A stretch of DNA of 64,000 nt. Source: Streptococcus mitis (GTDB lineage: Bacteria > Bacillota > Bacilli > Lactobacillales > Streptococcaceae). The number at the start of each line of letters is the position of its first letter. Positions within the stretch are counted from its first letter, which is position 1. Both the position numbers and the translations under genes were made by a program. The notes under the pieces were generated by a model. It ran no database searches and had not been told where the DNA came from. It worked only from the letters and a program-made list of their open reading frames with translations. The stretch spans positions 80,001 to 144,000 of the forward strand of contig NZ_JPFW01000001.1 in NCBI RefSeq assembly GCF_000722705.1. The letters run 5' to 3'. Positions 1 through 7,276 of the stretch are shown one piece after another.

Positions 1-26
1 AAAATTGAGAAAGCACGAGGTAGTTA

Positions 27-1079
27 ATGAAATTAAAAAGTTATATTTTAGTGGGGTATATCATTTCAACACTCCTAACAATTATCGTGGTTTTTTGGGC
101 TATCCAGCGCATGTTAATTGAAGAAAGTGAGATTTATTTCCTGATTGGCATGACTCTCATAGCTAGTTTTGTCGGTGCTGGGATTAGTCTCTTTCTCCTA
201 TCGCCTGTCTTTACATCATTGGGCAAACTCAAGGAACATGCCAAGCGGGTGGCGGACAAGGATTTCCCTTCAAATCTGGAGGTTCAAGGTCCTATGGAGT
301 TTCAGCAATTAGGCCAAGCTTTCAATGAAATGTCCCATGATTTGCAGGCCACCTTTGATTCATTAGAAGAAAGCGAACGAGAAAAGGGCTTGATGATTGC
401 CCAGCTGTCGCATGATATCAAGACCCCTATCACTTCGATCCAAGCGACGGTAGAAGGGATTTTGGACGGGGTTATCAAGGAGGGAGAACAAGCCCATTAT
501 CTAGCAACCATTGGACGCCAGACAGAAAGACTCAATAAACTGGTTGAAGAGTTGAATTTTTTGACCCTAAACACAGCTAGAAATCAGGCGGAGAAGACTA
601 GTAAAGACAGTATTTTTCTGGATCAGCTCTTGATTGAGTGTATGAGTGAGTTTCAGTTCTTGATTGAGCAGGAGGAGCGAGATGTCCATTTGCAGGTAAT
701 CCCAGAGTCTGCCCGGATTGAGGGAGATTATGCTAAGCTTTCTCGTATTTTGGTGAATCTGGTTAATAACGCTTTTAAATACTCGTCTCCAGGAACTAAG
801 CTGGAGGTGGTAGCTAAACTGGAGAAGAACCAGCTTTCAATCAGTGTGACCGATGAGGGGCAGGGCATTGCACCAGAGGACTTGGAGAATATTTTCAAAC
901 GCCTTTATCGTGTCGAAACTTCGCGCAATATGAAAACAGGTGGTCATGGCTTAGGCCTTGCGATTGCGCGTGAATTGGCCCATCAATTGGGTGGAGAAAT
1001 CACAGTTACCAGCCAGTACGGCCTCGGAAGCACCTTTACTCTCGTTCTTAACCTCTCTGGCAATGAAAATAAAGGATAA
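27..1079 (+). CDS. Sensor histidine kinase, SaeS/HK08-like
   Basis: Membrane sensor kinase of a two-component system (350 aa). Two hydrophobic segments (about residues 6-26 and 38-60) lie at the N-terminus with only a short loop between them, so it is an intramembrane-sensing type. A HAMP region (about 60-112) and a coiled linker follow. The DHp domain has the phospho-acceptor His129 in LSHDIKTPITS. The catalytic domain shows the N box (LVNLVNNAFKYSS) and G boxes (DEGQGI, GGHGLGLAIA). From memory this corresponds to pneumococcal HK08, which sits directly before rpsD, as it does here. Its response regulator gene is expected just left of the window. Start ATG follows GAGG-like bases. The cognate signal cannot be read from sequence. 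Confidence 0.9.
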   Translation: MKLKSYILVGYIISTLLTIIVVFWAIQRMLIEESEIYFLIGMTLIASFVGAGISLFLLSPVFTSLGKLKEHAKRVADKDFPSNLEVQGPMEFQQLGQAFNEMSHDLQATFDSLEESEREKGLMIAQLSHDIKTPITSIQATVEGILDGVIKEGEQAHYLATIGRQTERLNKLVEELNFLTLNTARNQAEKTSKDSIFLDQLLIECMSEFQFLIEQEERDVHLQVIPESARIEGDYAKLSRILVNLVNNAFKYSSPGTKLEVVAKLEKNQLSISVTDEGQGIAPEDLENIFKRLYRVETSRNMKTGGHGLGLAIARELAHQLGGEITVTSQYGLGSTFTLVLNLSGNENKG

Positions 1080-1085
1080 AACCCC

Positions 1086-1114
1086 TTTACAAATCTAGCC
1101 ATTCATGGTAGAAT
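1086..1114 (+). promoter_or_regulatory. rpsD promoter
   Basis: TTTACA at 1086-1091, a 17-bp spacer and TAGAAT at 1109-1114, with TGG just before the -10. It sits immediately after the kinase gene and gives rpsD an unusually long leader of about 150 nt. Confidence 0.75.
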
Positions 1115-1120
1115 GGATTT

Positions 1121-1273
1121 TGTGTGAAATATCAGCAGGAAAGCATGAAGCTCGTCAACAGGTGTCTTGTGATAAGTAACCTTGGCTGTTTAGGCGAAGG
1201 GCATCTGCACGAATCAGGGCTTTCTAAGTGACTATTTCCACCGAAATATTATTTATATCAGGAGGACATTCAC
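1121..1273 (+). promoter_or_regulatory. Long rpsD 5' leader, possible S4 autoregulatory RNA
   Basis: About 150 nt lie between the predicted transcription start and the rpsD ATG, ending in a strong SD (AGGAGG at 1260-1265). Firmicute S4 proteins, like B. subtilis S4, repress their own mRNA by binding a structured leader, so an autoregulatory role is plausible. I did not establish a secondary structure matching a known S4 leader, so this is inference from position and length. Confidence 0.35.
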
Positions 1274-1885
1274 ATGTCACGTTATACAGGACCATCTTGG
1301 AAACAAGCTCGTCGCCTTGGCCTTTCACTTACAGGTACAGGTAAAGAATTGGCACGTCGTAACTACGTACCAGGACAACACGGACCAAACAACCGTTCTA
1401 AATTGTCAGAATACGGTTTGCAATTGGCTGAAAAACAAAAACTTCGTTTCACTTACGGTGTAGGTGAAAAACAATTCCGTAACTTGTTCGTACAAGCTAC
1501 AAAAATCAAAGGCGGAATCCTAGGTTTCAACTTCATGCTTCTTTTGGAGCGTCGTTTGGATAACGTTGTTTACCGTCTTGGTCTTGCGACTACTCGTCGT
1601 CAAGCTCGTCAATTCGTAAACCACGGTCACATCCTTGTTGACGGAAAACGTGTTGATATCCCATCATACAGTGTAACTCCAGGTCAAGTGATCTCAGTTC
1701 GTGAAAAATCATTGAAAGTTCCAGCTATCCTTGAAGCAGTAGAAGCTACTCTTGGACGTCCAGCATTCGTATCATTCGACGCTGAAAAATTGGAAGGTTC
1801 ATTGACTCGCTTGCCAGAACGCGACGAAATCAACCCAGAAATCAACGAAGCACTTGTCGTTGAATTCTACAACAAGATGCTTTAA
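1274..1885 (+). CDS. rpsD: 30S ribosomal protein S4
   Basis: Primary 16S rRNA-binding protein of the 30S subunit (203 aa, normal length). It begins with the S4 N-terminal region ([16 protein letters not shown]). The S4 RNA-binding domain is at about residues 93-155 ([30 protein letters not shown]). Codon use is strongly biased, as expected for a highly expressed gene. It is transcribed alone from its own promoter and followed by a terminator. Confidence 0.98.
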   Translation: MSRYTGPSWKQARRLGLSLTGTGKELARRNYVPGQHGPNNRSKLSEYGLQLAEKQKLRFTYGVGEKQFRNLFVQATKIKGGILGFNFMLLLERRLDNVVYRLGLATTRRQARQFVNHGHILVDGKRVDIPSYSVTPGQVISVREKSLKVPAILEAVEATLGRPAFVSFDAEKLEGSLTRLPERDEINPEINEALVVEFYNKML

Positions 1886-1905
1886 TTTTAAGAAATATCT
1901 TACAG

Positions 1906-1934
1906 AAAGCCTACAACAGTGGGCTTTTTGCTTT
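1906..1934 (+). terminator. rpsD terminator
   Basis: Nine-bp stem AAAGCCTAC / GTGGGCTTT (one T-G wobble) with a 4-nt loop, followed by TTTTGCTTTG. Confidence 0.85.
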
Positions 1935-2026
1935 GTCTTAAAACGTTGATTGCTGGGTTTGCTTAGAGATTTGCTAGTAAGGTTATTTGTGTATCTAAGT
2001 CTATCTATTCAAAGAATGACACGATG

Positions 2027-2055
2027 TTGATGATATAAATCTGGTATGATATAAT
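2027..2055 (+). promoter_or_regulatory. Promoter of the Fst-like toxin mRNA
   Basis: TTGATG at 2027-2032, exactly 17 bp, then TATAAT at 2050-2055 preceded by TGA, an extended -10. This strong consensus match sits 40 bp before the toxin start codon. Confidence 0.85.
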
Positions 2056-2094
2056 ATTTTGGCCCCCTCACTTTAAGGAAGGGAGGTGTTATAT

Positions 2095-2187
2095 ATGCTA
2101 GAGTTACTTTCCCTTTTTCTAGCTCCGTTACTTGTTAACGTACTATCTGAGCTTTTCAAGCTATGGATAAAGAAACGTAGCAAGTAG
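2095..2187 (+). CDS. Fst/Ldr-family type I toxin, 30 aa
   Basis: A 30-residue hydrophobic peptide with a cationic end: it opens MLELLSLFLAPLLVNVLSEL and closes FKLWIKKRSK. This is the pattern of the Fst family (membrane-targeted toxins of par loci): a transmembrane helix with the LAP-V core followed by a tryptophan and a charged tail. The SD is GGGAGG at 2081-2086. The SD region AGGTGTTA (2084-2091) is complementary to TAACACCT (2192-2199) just past the stop codon, so the mRNA can sequester its own ribosome-binding site, which is typical of type I toxins. A convergent antisense RNA with two repeat regions is encoded to the right. It is too short for most gene callers. Confidence 0.88.
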   Translation: MLELLSLFLAPLLVNVLSELFKLWIKKRSK

Positions 2188-2210
2188 CTTTTAACACCTT
2201 AAGAGGGTAG

Positions 2211-2248
2211 CAAAAAACCCCATCGGTGGCACGGTGGGGCTTTTTTAG
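2211..2248. terminator. Bidirectional terminator shared by toxin mRNA and antisense RNA
   Basis: An A-tract, then the stem CCCCATCG / CGGTGGGG (one T-G wobble) with a 6-nt loop, then TTTTTT. It has a T-tract in both directions. Confidence 0.9.
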
Positions 2249-2281
2249 TTACATATGCTAGAAGCATTGTTTTCCCTTTAT
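2213..2281 (-). ncRNA. Antisense RNA antitoxin (RNA II-like) of the Fst module
   Basis: Predicted short RNA of roughly 65-70 nt on the minus strand. Its promoter is TTGAAA (2316-2311), a 17-bp spacer and TAGAAT (2293-2288) preceded by TGT. It ends at the hairpin shared with the toxin mRNA. The DNA it copies repeats the toxin translation-initiation region: GTTACATATGCTAG at 2248-2261 versus GTTATATATGCTAG at 2088-2101 (13/14 identical), and TTTCCCTTT at 2271-2279 versus 2108-2116. The RNA can therefore pair with the toxin SD/start region at two places as well as at the terminator. This is the published layout of pAD1 par RNA I/RNA II. Ends are predicted, not measured. Confidence 0.8.
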
Positions 2282-2287
2282 GTTTTC

Positions 2288-2316
2288 ATTCTAACACATA
2301 AGCCCCGATATTTCAA
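2288..2316 (-). promoter_or_regulatory. Promoter of the antisense RNA
   Basis: On the minus strand: TTGAAA, 17 bp, TAGAAT, with an upstream TGT (extended -10). It fires leftwards into the shared terminator. Confidence 0.8.
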
Positions 2317-2512
2317 GCTTTTGTTTTGATATTTCCTCAGAGTGTGTTTGTAGTTTGAATCCATTTCACTGAAATTAGAACCCGTGTCACCAATCCCCAT
2401 TTTACAGGTTAAATGATGAAAAAACTATTTTATACATCATATATAATACAGGTGAAAAATGATGACATCGGTTAAGTAGAGTTTGAATTGAAATATAAGG
2501 TAGTTAACAAAA
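2317..2512. other. Intergenic, no gene recognised (likely rearrangement scar)
   Basis: About 200 bp of AT-rich sequence between the toxin-antitoxin module and the rpmG terminator. I see no ORF with a credible SD and no BOX or RUP consensus. It lies where the rpsD side and the rpmG side of the pneumococcal map are joined. Confidence 0.4.
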
Positions 2513-2543
2513 AGAAAAAACGCTTGAATGCGTTTTTCTTCTG
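2512..2543 (-). terminator. rpmG terminator
   Basis: AAAAAACGC and TGCGTTTTT flank a short loop. On the minus strand this is a GC-centred stem followed by a T-run. Confidence 0.85.
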
Positions 2544-2563
2544 TATTGATTCGTATTGAATGC

Positions 2564-2713
2564 TTACTTAACTTCTGTAAACACAACGTGTTTGCGAAGT
2601 TTTGGTGAGTATTTCTTCAATTGAAGACGGTCTGGAGTGTTACGTTTGTTTTTAGAAGTAAGGTACAAGCGTTCACCAGATTCTTTGTGTTCAAGTGTAA
2701 TATTTACGCGCAT
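2564..2713 (-). CDS. rpmG: 50S ribosomal protein L33, cysteine-free form
   Basis: 49-aa L33 (begins [20 protein letters not shown], ends HVVFTEVK). It has no cysteine at all, so it is the zinc-independent (C-) L33 type; the zinc form carries two CxxC pairs. SD GAAGGGAGA precedes the ATG. It lies 15 bp downstream of rpmF on the same strand and is co-transcribed with it. It is shorter than the usual ORF cut-off. Confidence 0.95.
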
Positions 2714-2728
2714 AGTATCTCCCTTCTA

Positions 2729-2911
2729 TTATTCAGCTGATGCAGCTTTAGCGATTTTACGTCCTTTGTAGTATCCTTTAAGTGATACACGGTGAGAACG
2801 TGAGTAATCTCCAGTAGTTTCGTCAAAGTTTACAGATGGAGCTGTTACTTTGTAGTGTGTACGACGTTTGTTTTTCTTCGCTTTTGAGGTGCGACGTGCA
2901 GGTACTGCCAT
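2729..2911 (-). CDS. rpmF: 50S ribosomal protein L32, cysteine-free form
   Basis: 60-aa L32 ([20 protein letters not shown]) with a basic N-terminus. The four zinc-binding cysteines of the C+ form are absent, as in the L33 encoded next to it. SD AAAGGAG precedes the start. The promoter is TTTACA (2996-2991), 17 bp, TAGTAT (2973-2968) on the minus strand. It forms an operon with rpmG. Confidence 0.96.
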
Positions 2912-2967
2912 TTTGCTTTCTCCTTTAGGTATTTATATTCGATTCAATCTACTGATTTTCATCAACC

Positions 2968-2996
2968 ATACTAGGATAACACATTTTTTTTGTAAA
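2968..2996 (-). promoter_or_regulatory. rpmF-rpmG promoter
   Basis: Minus-strand TTTACA (2996-2991), 17-bp spacer, TAGTAT (2973-2968). Confidence 0.75.
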
Positions 2997-3017
2997 GTAA
3001 AGTTACTTGACAAAAAA

Positions 3018-3058
3018 AGATGAAAAAATTCTCCTGTCTGACCTAGCAGACAGGAGAA
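3018..3058 (-). terminator. Terminator of the RHH pseudogene transcript
   Basis: Perfect 12-bp stem TTCTCCTGTCTG / CAGACAGGAGAA with a 6-nt loop, followed on the minus strand by TTTTTTC. It separates the upstream pair from rpmF. Confidence 0.9.
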
Positions 3059-3062
3059 GGTC

Positions 3063-3262
3063 TTAAATATCAATCTCAAATGGTTCGTCAATGGTTTCTG
3101 ATACGTATTTTCCGTCTTTCTTCCGTTGTTTGACACATTCTGTGAGGAGATATTCGATTTGCCCATTGACTGAACGAAAGTCGTCTTCTGCCCATGATGC
3201 AAGTGCAGCGTATAACTTTGTTGAGAGTCGAAGGGGAATCTGCTTTTTTTAGCTTCAGCCAT
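3063..3262 (-). pseudogene. Arc/RHH-type DNA-binding protein, frameshifted in a poly-A tract
   Basis: From the ATG at 3262 the minus strand reads MAEAKK and then goes out of frame. With one extra A in the run of seven A residues (3244-3250 on the plus strand, as T), it reads on as [20 protein letters not shown], then [20 protein letters not shown], to a stop at 3063, giving about 66 aa. That is a ribbon-helix-helix protein of the Arc family, intact in pneumococci as I remember it. The literal frame yields an unrelated 109-aa ORF running to 2933, which is meaningless. The gene is either a pseudogene, phase-variable by slippage, or a sequencing error. The start lies 2 nt after the preceding gene's stop, so the two are coupled. 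Confidence 0.75.
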
Positions 3263-3264
3263 CT

Positions 3265-3444
3265 TTAGTAAAGACTTCCTGTGTTGACAATTGGTTGTGC
3301 ATCATGATTGCCACAGAGAACGACTAGGAGATTTGAAACCATGGCAGCTTTTCGTTCTTCATCAAGCTCTACCAATTCCCCTTCATTGAGACGTTCCAGG
3401 GCGATTTCAACCATTCCTATTAATTGATATCTAAATGATATCAC
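3265..3444 (-). CDS. Small conserved protein (59 aa), partner of the RHH gene
   Basis: With the GTG at 3444 it reads [20 protein letters not shown] and ends PIVNTGSLY; an internal ATG at 3414 would give 49 aa. It is acidic in the middle ([15 protein letters not shown]). I do not know its function. The pairing of such a short acidic protein with an RHH protein resembles accessory or plasmid-maintenance gene pairs, but that is inference. No good SD precedes either start. The stop codon is 2 nt before the RHH start. Confidence 0.6.
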   Translation of the reverse strand: MISFRYQLIGMVEIALERLNEGELVELDEERKAAMVSNLLVVLCGNHDAQPIVNTGSLY

Positions 3445-3568
3445 TTTAATTTATAACGTCAAGAAACAGTAGAAAAATAATTACTAAAAAGTTTCAGCCC
3501 AATAATTACTTGTAGGAGGTGAGATTATATTGTGCTGAAATACTCTTTTATTCTTATAACTTTTACAC

Positions 3569-3574
3569 TATAAT
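3569..3574 (+). promoter_or_regulatory. -10 element of the PTS regulator gene, with an upstream inverted repeat
   Basis: TATAAT at 3569-3574 lies 22 bp before the regulator ATG; no good -35 is visible. Upstream, TTTCAGC (about 3492-3498) and GCTGAAA (about 3534-3540) form an inverted repeat that could be an operator for this regulator. Confidence 0.45.
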
Positions 3575-3595
3575 TGTAGTTAGAAAGGAAGAGAA

Positions 3596-5626
3596 ATGTT
3601 TGATTATAGAGCACTAGTTATTTTGATGACTTTGATGGATCATTGTGAGCTATCATTATATGAATTATCTGTTAAGGTGAGCTTACCTATAAAGGAAGTC
3701 AAAGAAGGAATAGATTATTTAGTGCCTTATCTAGCTAATAAAGGGATAGTACTGGATAAAAAACAAGGTCGCTATAGTTTATCAAATCGTACGAAGCAGT
3801 CTTTGACAGATATTATTAAGTCGGATGAATTGGTTTTACCAAAGTCGACTCGCTTAGCATTAATCTATCTTTACACTTTTTGCCGATTAGATTTTATATC
3901 GAATAATCATTACCAAGACTTTTTGAAAGTAAGTAAGAATACAACCTTATCTGATATTCAATCATTAAGAAAGATTATGTTAGATAATGATTTGGAGCTA
4001 GGGTACAGTAGAGCAAAAGGTTATACTTTACACGGTTCAGAGTGGAATAAGCATCGTTTAGCTTTTCAAATGGTTAGTGAGTTGCTGGAATCCTCCATAG
4101 GGATTTGGGGTTTGGATTATGTTTTATCCAGTTGGGGCTATTCATTAACTTATGATTTGATTGATCAGGTGGTTAAAGATTATTATGAAAAGCTACAGAT
4201 AGTACCTATTGTTAATCAATTAAAAGTTTGCCTTTTCGGTTTAGTATTCATTATATGTAGGTATCAAAGAGATGTTGAAAGAGTATATCTTTCAGAGACA
4301 TTAGTATCTCCTACTATTCAAGATATAACGACTATTTTATTGGATACAGTGGTTGATTTGGGAATTATAGATACGGTGTTTTCAGAGGATGATTATCGCT
4401 ATATCACAGTTTTATTATCAAGTTGCTTTGAAGGTGAAGTAGATGTTGCTCCGGTTTACTTTAATCAATTAACAGAGGCTATTATAAGTAGAATGGAAGA
4501 TATTTCTTTGTTACATTTTAAACAAAGGGAAGTATTGAGAGAAAATCTTCGCCGCCACCTTATACCGGCTTACTATAGATTAAAGTTCGGCTTACCTAGT
4601 TCAAATGAATATGTGTTGCATGTTAAAGAACATTATCCTGATTTATTTGAACTAGTAAAAGATTCTTTGACTCCCTTGATGGACGCTATTGACAAGCCCA
4701 TACCTGATAGTGAAACAGCATATTTTGTTATCCATTTTGGAGGTTATTTAAAGAAAGCAGATACTTTGCCTCAAAAATGTTATAAAGCAGTAATTATCTG
4801 TCCTAATGGGATTAGTTCTTCATTGATGTTAAAAGAGAATCTATTAGCATTATTTCCTCAAATTGAGTTTATAGGAACCTCAAAGATTGATGATTTACAG
4901 GCGAAAACTAGTAGTGACTATGATATGGTTTTTTCTACTATAAAGGTGGAAACAGAGAAGCCAAATTATCTAGTTTCTGTTATGATGACGGAAGAACAAA
5001 CAACGCAGTTAGTTGAATTGGTATCAAAAGATTTCCCAGATACAGGTTATCGAGATATTGAGCTTAATCAGATAATTAGCATAGTAAGACGATATAGTAT
5101 AATCACACAAGAATTAGAGTTAAAATTAGCATTAAAGAGGTATCTCTATCAAGAAATGAACAGAAAGGAAGTGTTACCATTGTTAGAAGAATTAATTACA
5201 AAAGAAACTTATCAGGTTAGTTCGAAAAAATTAGGATGGAAGGAGGCAATTTGTTTAGCAGCTAAACCGCTTTTGGATCAACATAAGATAACTGAGAACT
5301 ACCCTGAGGCAATGATTCAAAAAGTAGAAGAGTTTGGGCCTTTTATTAATTTAGGGAAGGGAGTAGCAATTCCTCACGCTCGACCAGATGAAGGTGTGAA
5401 TGAAATAGGAATGTCAATGTTAGTTTTGGAAGAACCGATTTATTTATTGGATGATCCAGAACAAGAGGTAAGATTGTTGATTTGTATTGCAGCCATTGAT
5501 AATGAGAGTCATTTAAAGGCTTTGTCACATTTAACAACAATTTTAAGAGATAAAAATCATGTTCAAACTTTAATATCATCAAAAAACTATGATGACATTG
5601 AAATGATAATTAAACAGGAGGATTAG
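3596..5626 (+). CDS. PRD-containing transcriptional regulator with EIIB- and EIIA-like domains
   Basis: BglG/MtlR-type regulator of a PTS operon (676 aa). The N-terminal helix-turn-helix region (about 1-65; LYELSVKVSLPIKEVKEGID) is followed by a second HTH-like part and two PTS regulation domains (about 180-390). An EIIB-like domain has Cys402 in IICPNG. The C-terminal EIIA domain of the mannitol/fructose/ascorbate class (about 530-676) has His594 in AIPHARP. Activity is expected to be tuned by phosphorylation from HPr and the cognate EIIB. It starts the operon with EIIB 3 nt downstream. There is no separate EIIA gene in the cluster, so its EIIA domain may also serve transport. Equivalent, from memory, to SP_2130 in pneumococcus. 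Confidence 0.9.
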   Translation: MFDYRALVILMTLMDHCELSLYELSVKVSLPIKEVKEGIDYLVPYLANKGIVLDKKQGRYSLSNRTKQSLTDIIKSDELVLPKSTRLALIYLYTFCRLDFISNNHYQDFLKVSKNTTLSDIQSLRKIMLDNDLELGYSRAKGYTLHGSEWNKHRLAFQMVSELLESSIGIWGLDYVLSSWGYSLTYDLIDQVVKDYYEKLQIVPIVNQLKVCLFGLVFIICRYQRDVERVYLSETLVSPTIQDITTILLDTVVDLGIIDTVFSEDDYRYITVLLSSCFEGEVDVAPVYFNQLTEAIISRMEDISLLHFKQREVLRENLRRHLIPAYYRLKFGLPSSNEYVLHVKEHYPDLFELVKDSLTPLMDAIDKPIPDSETAYFVIHFGGYLKKADTLPQKCYKAVIICPNGISSSLMLKENLLALFPQIEFIGTSKIDDLQAKTSSDYDMVFSTIKVETEKPNYLVSVMMTEEQTTQLVELVSKDFPDTGYRDIELNQIISIVRRYSIITQELELKLALKRYLYQEMNRKEVLPLLEELITKETYQVSSKKLGWKEAICLAAKPLLDQHKITENYPEAMIQKVEEFGPFINLGKGVAIPHARPDEGVNEIGMSMLVLEEPIYLLDDPEQEVRLLICIAAIDNESHLKALSHLTTILRDKNHVQTLISSKNYDDIEMIIKQED

Positions 5627-5629
5627 ATA

Positions 5630-5914
5630 ATGTTAAAAATTGGTACAGCTTGTGGTTCAGGATTAGGTTCAAGTTTTATGGTACAGATGAATATTGAATC
5701 TGTATTGAGTGATTTGAATGTTTCAGATGTAGAAGTTGAACACTATGATTTAGGTGGAGCAGATCCAAATGCAGCTGATATTTGGATTGTTGGTCGTGAT
5801 CTAGCTGATTCAGCTAGTCATCTTGGAGATGTTCGTATCTTAAATAGTATTATTGATATGGACGAACTACGAGAATTAATTACTAAAATTTGTGAAGAGA
5901 AAGGACTTATATAG
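5630..5914 (+). CDS. PTS EIIB, ascorbate (UlaB) type
   Basis: Phosphocarrier subunit (94 aa) that takes phosphate from EIIA and passes it to the sugar at EIIC. The phospho-acceptor Cys8 lies in the loop GTACGSGLGSSF, typical of lactate/ascorbate-class IIB. It lies between the regulator and EIIC with 3 and 12 nt gaps, in one operon. The real substrate (L-ascorbate or a related sugar acid or pentitol) is not fixed by sequence. Confidence 0.92.
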   Translation: MLKIGTACGSGLGSSFMVQMNIESVLSDLNVSDVEVEHYDLGGADPNAADIWIVGRDLADSASHLGDVRILNSIIDMDELRELITKICEEKGLI

Positions 5915-5926
5915 GAGGCTAGCGTC

Positions 5927-7273
5927 ATGATGAAGTTCATATTGGATATTGTTAGTACACCAGCTATTTTAGTGGCTTTAATTGCAATCTTAGGATTAGT
6001 TCTTCAGAAGAAGAAATTACCTGATATTATTAAAGGTGGAATTAAGACATTTGTTGGTTTCTTAGTTGTATCTGGTGGTGCAGGAATTGTACAAAATTCT
6101 TTAAATCCATTTGGTACCATGTTTGAACATGCTTTTCATTTATCTGGAGTTGTTCCGAATAATGAAGCAATTGTAGCTGTAGCTTTAACGACATATGGCT
6201 CAGCTACTGCAATGATTATGTTTGCAGGTATGGTATTCAATATCTTAATCGCTCGTTTTACTCGATTCAAATATATCTTTTTAACAGGGCACCACACTCT
6301 ATATATGGCGTGTATGATTGCGGTCATTTTATCAGTTGCTGGCTTTACAAGTTTGCCTCTTATCTTACTAGGAGGATTAGCACTCGGTATTATTATGAGT
6401 ATTTCCCCAGCATTTGTGCAAAAATATATGGTTCAATTAACTGGAAATGACAAGGTGGCTTTAGGTCATTTCAGTTCTTTGGGATATTGGTTGAGTGGTT
6501 TTACTGGTAGCCTTATCGGTGACAAATCAAAATCAACAGAGGACATTAAATTTCCAAAGAGTTTAGCTTTTTTACGTGATAGTACTGTTAGTATTACTTT
6601 ATCCATGGCAGTTATCTACATTATTGTAGCTATCTTTGCAGGGTCAGAATATATAGAAAAAGAAATCAGTAGTGGTACAAGTGGTCTAGTTTATGCTTTA
6701 CAATTAGCAGGTCAATTTGCAGCAGGGGTATTTGTTATTTTAGCAGGTGTTCGCCTTATTTTAGGTGAAATTGTTCCAGCCTTTAAAGGTATTTCAGAGC
6801 GTCTTGTACCTAATTCAAAACCTGCTTTGGATTGTCCGATTGTTTATACTTATGCACCTAATGCAGTTCTAATTGGATTTATCTCTAGTTTTGTTGGTGG
6901 TTTAGTAAGTATGGCAATTATGATTGCTTCAGGAACAGTTGTTATCTTACCAGGCGTTGTGCCTCATTTCTTCTGTGGAGCGACTGCAGGTGTCATTGGG
7001 AATGCATCTGGTGGTGTTCGAGGAGCCACTATTGGAGCATTTTTACAAGGTATTTTAATCAGTTTTCTTCCAGTCTTTTTAATGCCAGTTTTGGGAGGAC
7101 TTGGTTTCCAAGGATCAACTTTCTCAGATGCAGATTTTGGTCTATCAGGAATTGTTTTAGGAATGTTGAATCAATTTGGCTCACAAGCAGGCATTATTAT
7201 TGGTCTTGTTCTTATTCTAACAGTTATGTTTGGAGTATCCTTTATTAAAAAGCCATCTGCAAAGGAGGAATAA
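5927..7273 (+). CDS. PTS EIIC, ascorbate (UlaA) type
   Basis: Integral membrane sugar permease (448 aa, about 10-12 hydrophobic segments) of the UlaA/SgaT family. The N-terminal region (DIVSTPAILVALIAILGLVL) and the conserved VSGGAGIVQNSLNPFG segment are characteristic. It has a good SD (AGGAGG) and tandem ATGATG starts. It acts with the EIIB upstream. The gene ends 3 nt before the transketolase subunit, so transport is linked to pentose-phosphate metabolism of the imported compound. Confidence 0.92.
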   Translation: MMKFILDIVSTPAILVALIAILGLVLQKKKLPDIIKGGIKTFVGFLVVSGGAGIVQNSLNPFGTMFEHAFHLSGVVPNNEAIVAVALTTYGSATAMIMFAGMVFNILIARFTRFKYIFLTGHHTLYMACMIAVILSVAGFTSLPLILLGGLALGIIMSISPAFVQKYMVQLTGNDKVALGHFSSLGYWLSGFTGSLIGDKSKSTEDIKFPKSLAFLRDSTVSITLSMAVIYIIVAIFAGSEYIEKEISSGTSGLVYALQLAGQFAAGVFVILAGVRLILGEIVPAFKGISERLVPNSKPALDCPIVYTYAPNAVLIGFISSFVGGLVSMAIMIASGTVVILPGVVPHFFCGATAGVIGNASGGVRGATIGAFLQGILISFLPVFLMPVLGGLGFQGSTFSDADFGLSGIVLGMLNQFGSQAGIIIGLVLILTVMFGVSFIKKPSAKEE

Positions 7274-7276
7274 GGG

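Noticed and set aside
2933-3262. 109-aa ORF read literally from the RHH start
   Set aside because: Only the first residues are coding-like; beyond the A7 tract it is the wrong frame and it crosses a terminator and the rpmF promoter.
3531-3572. 13-codon ORF MLKYSFILITFTL before the PTS regulator, with GGAGG upstream
   Set aside because: GTG start with 12-nt spacing, overlaps the promoter -10; probably chance.
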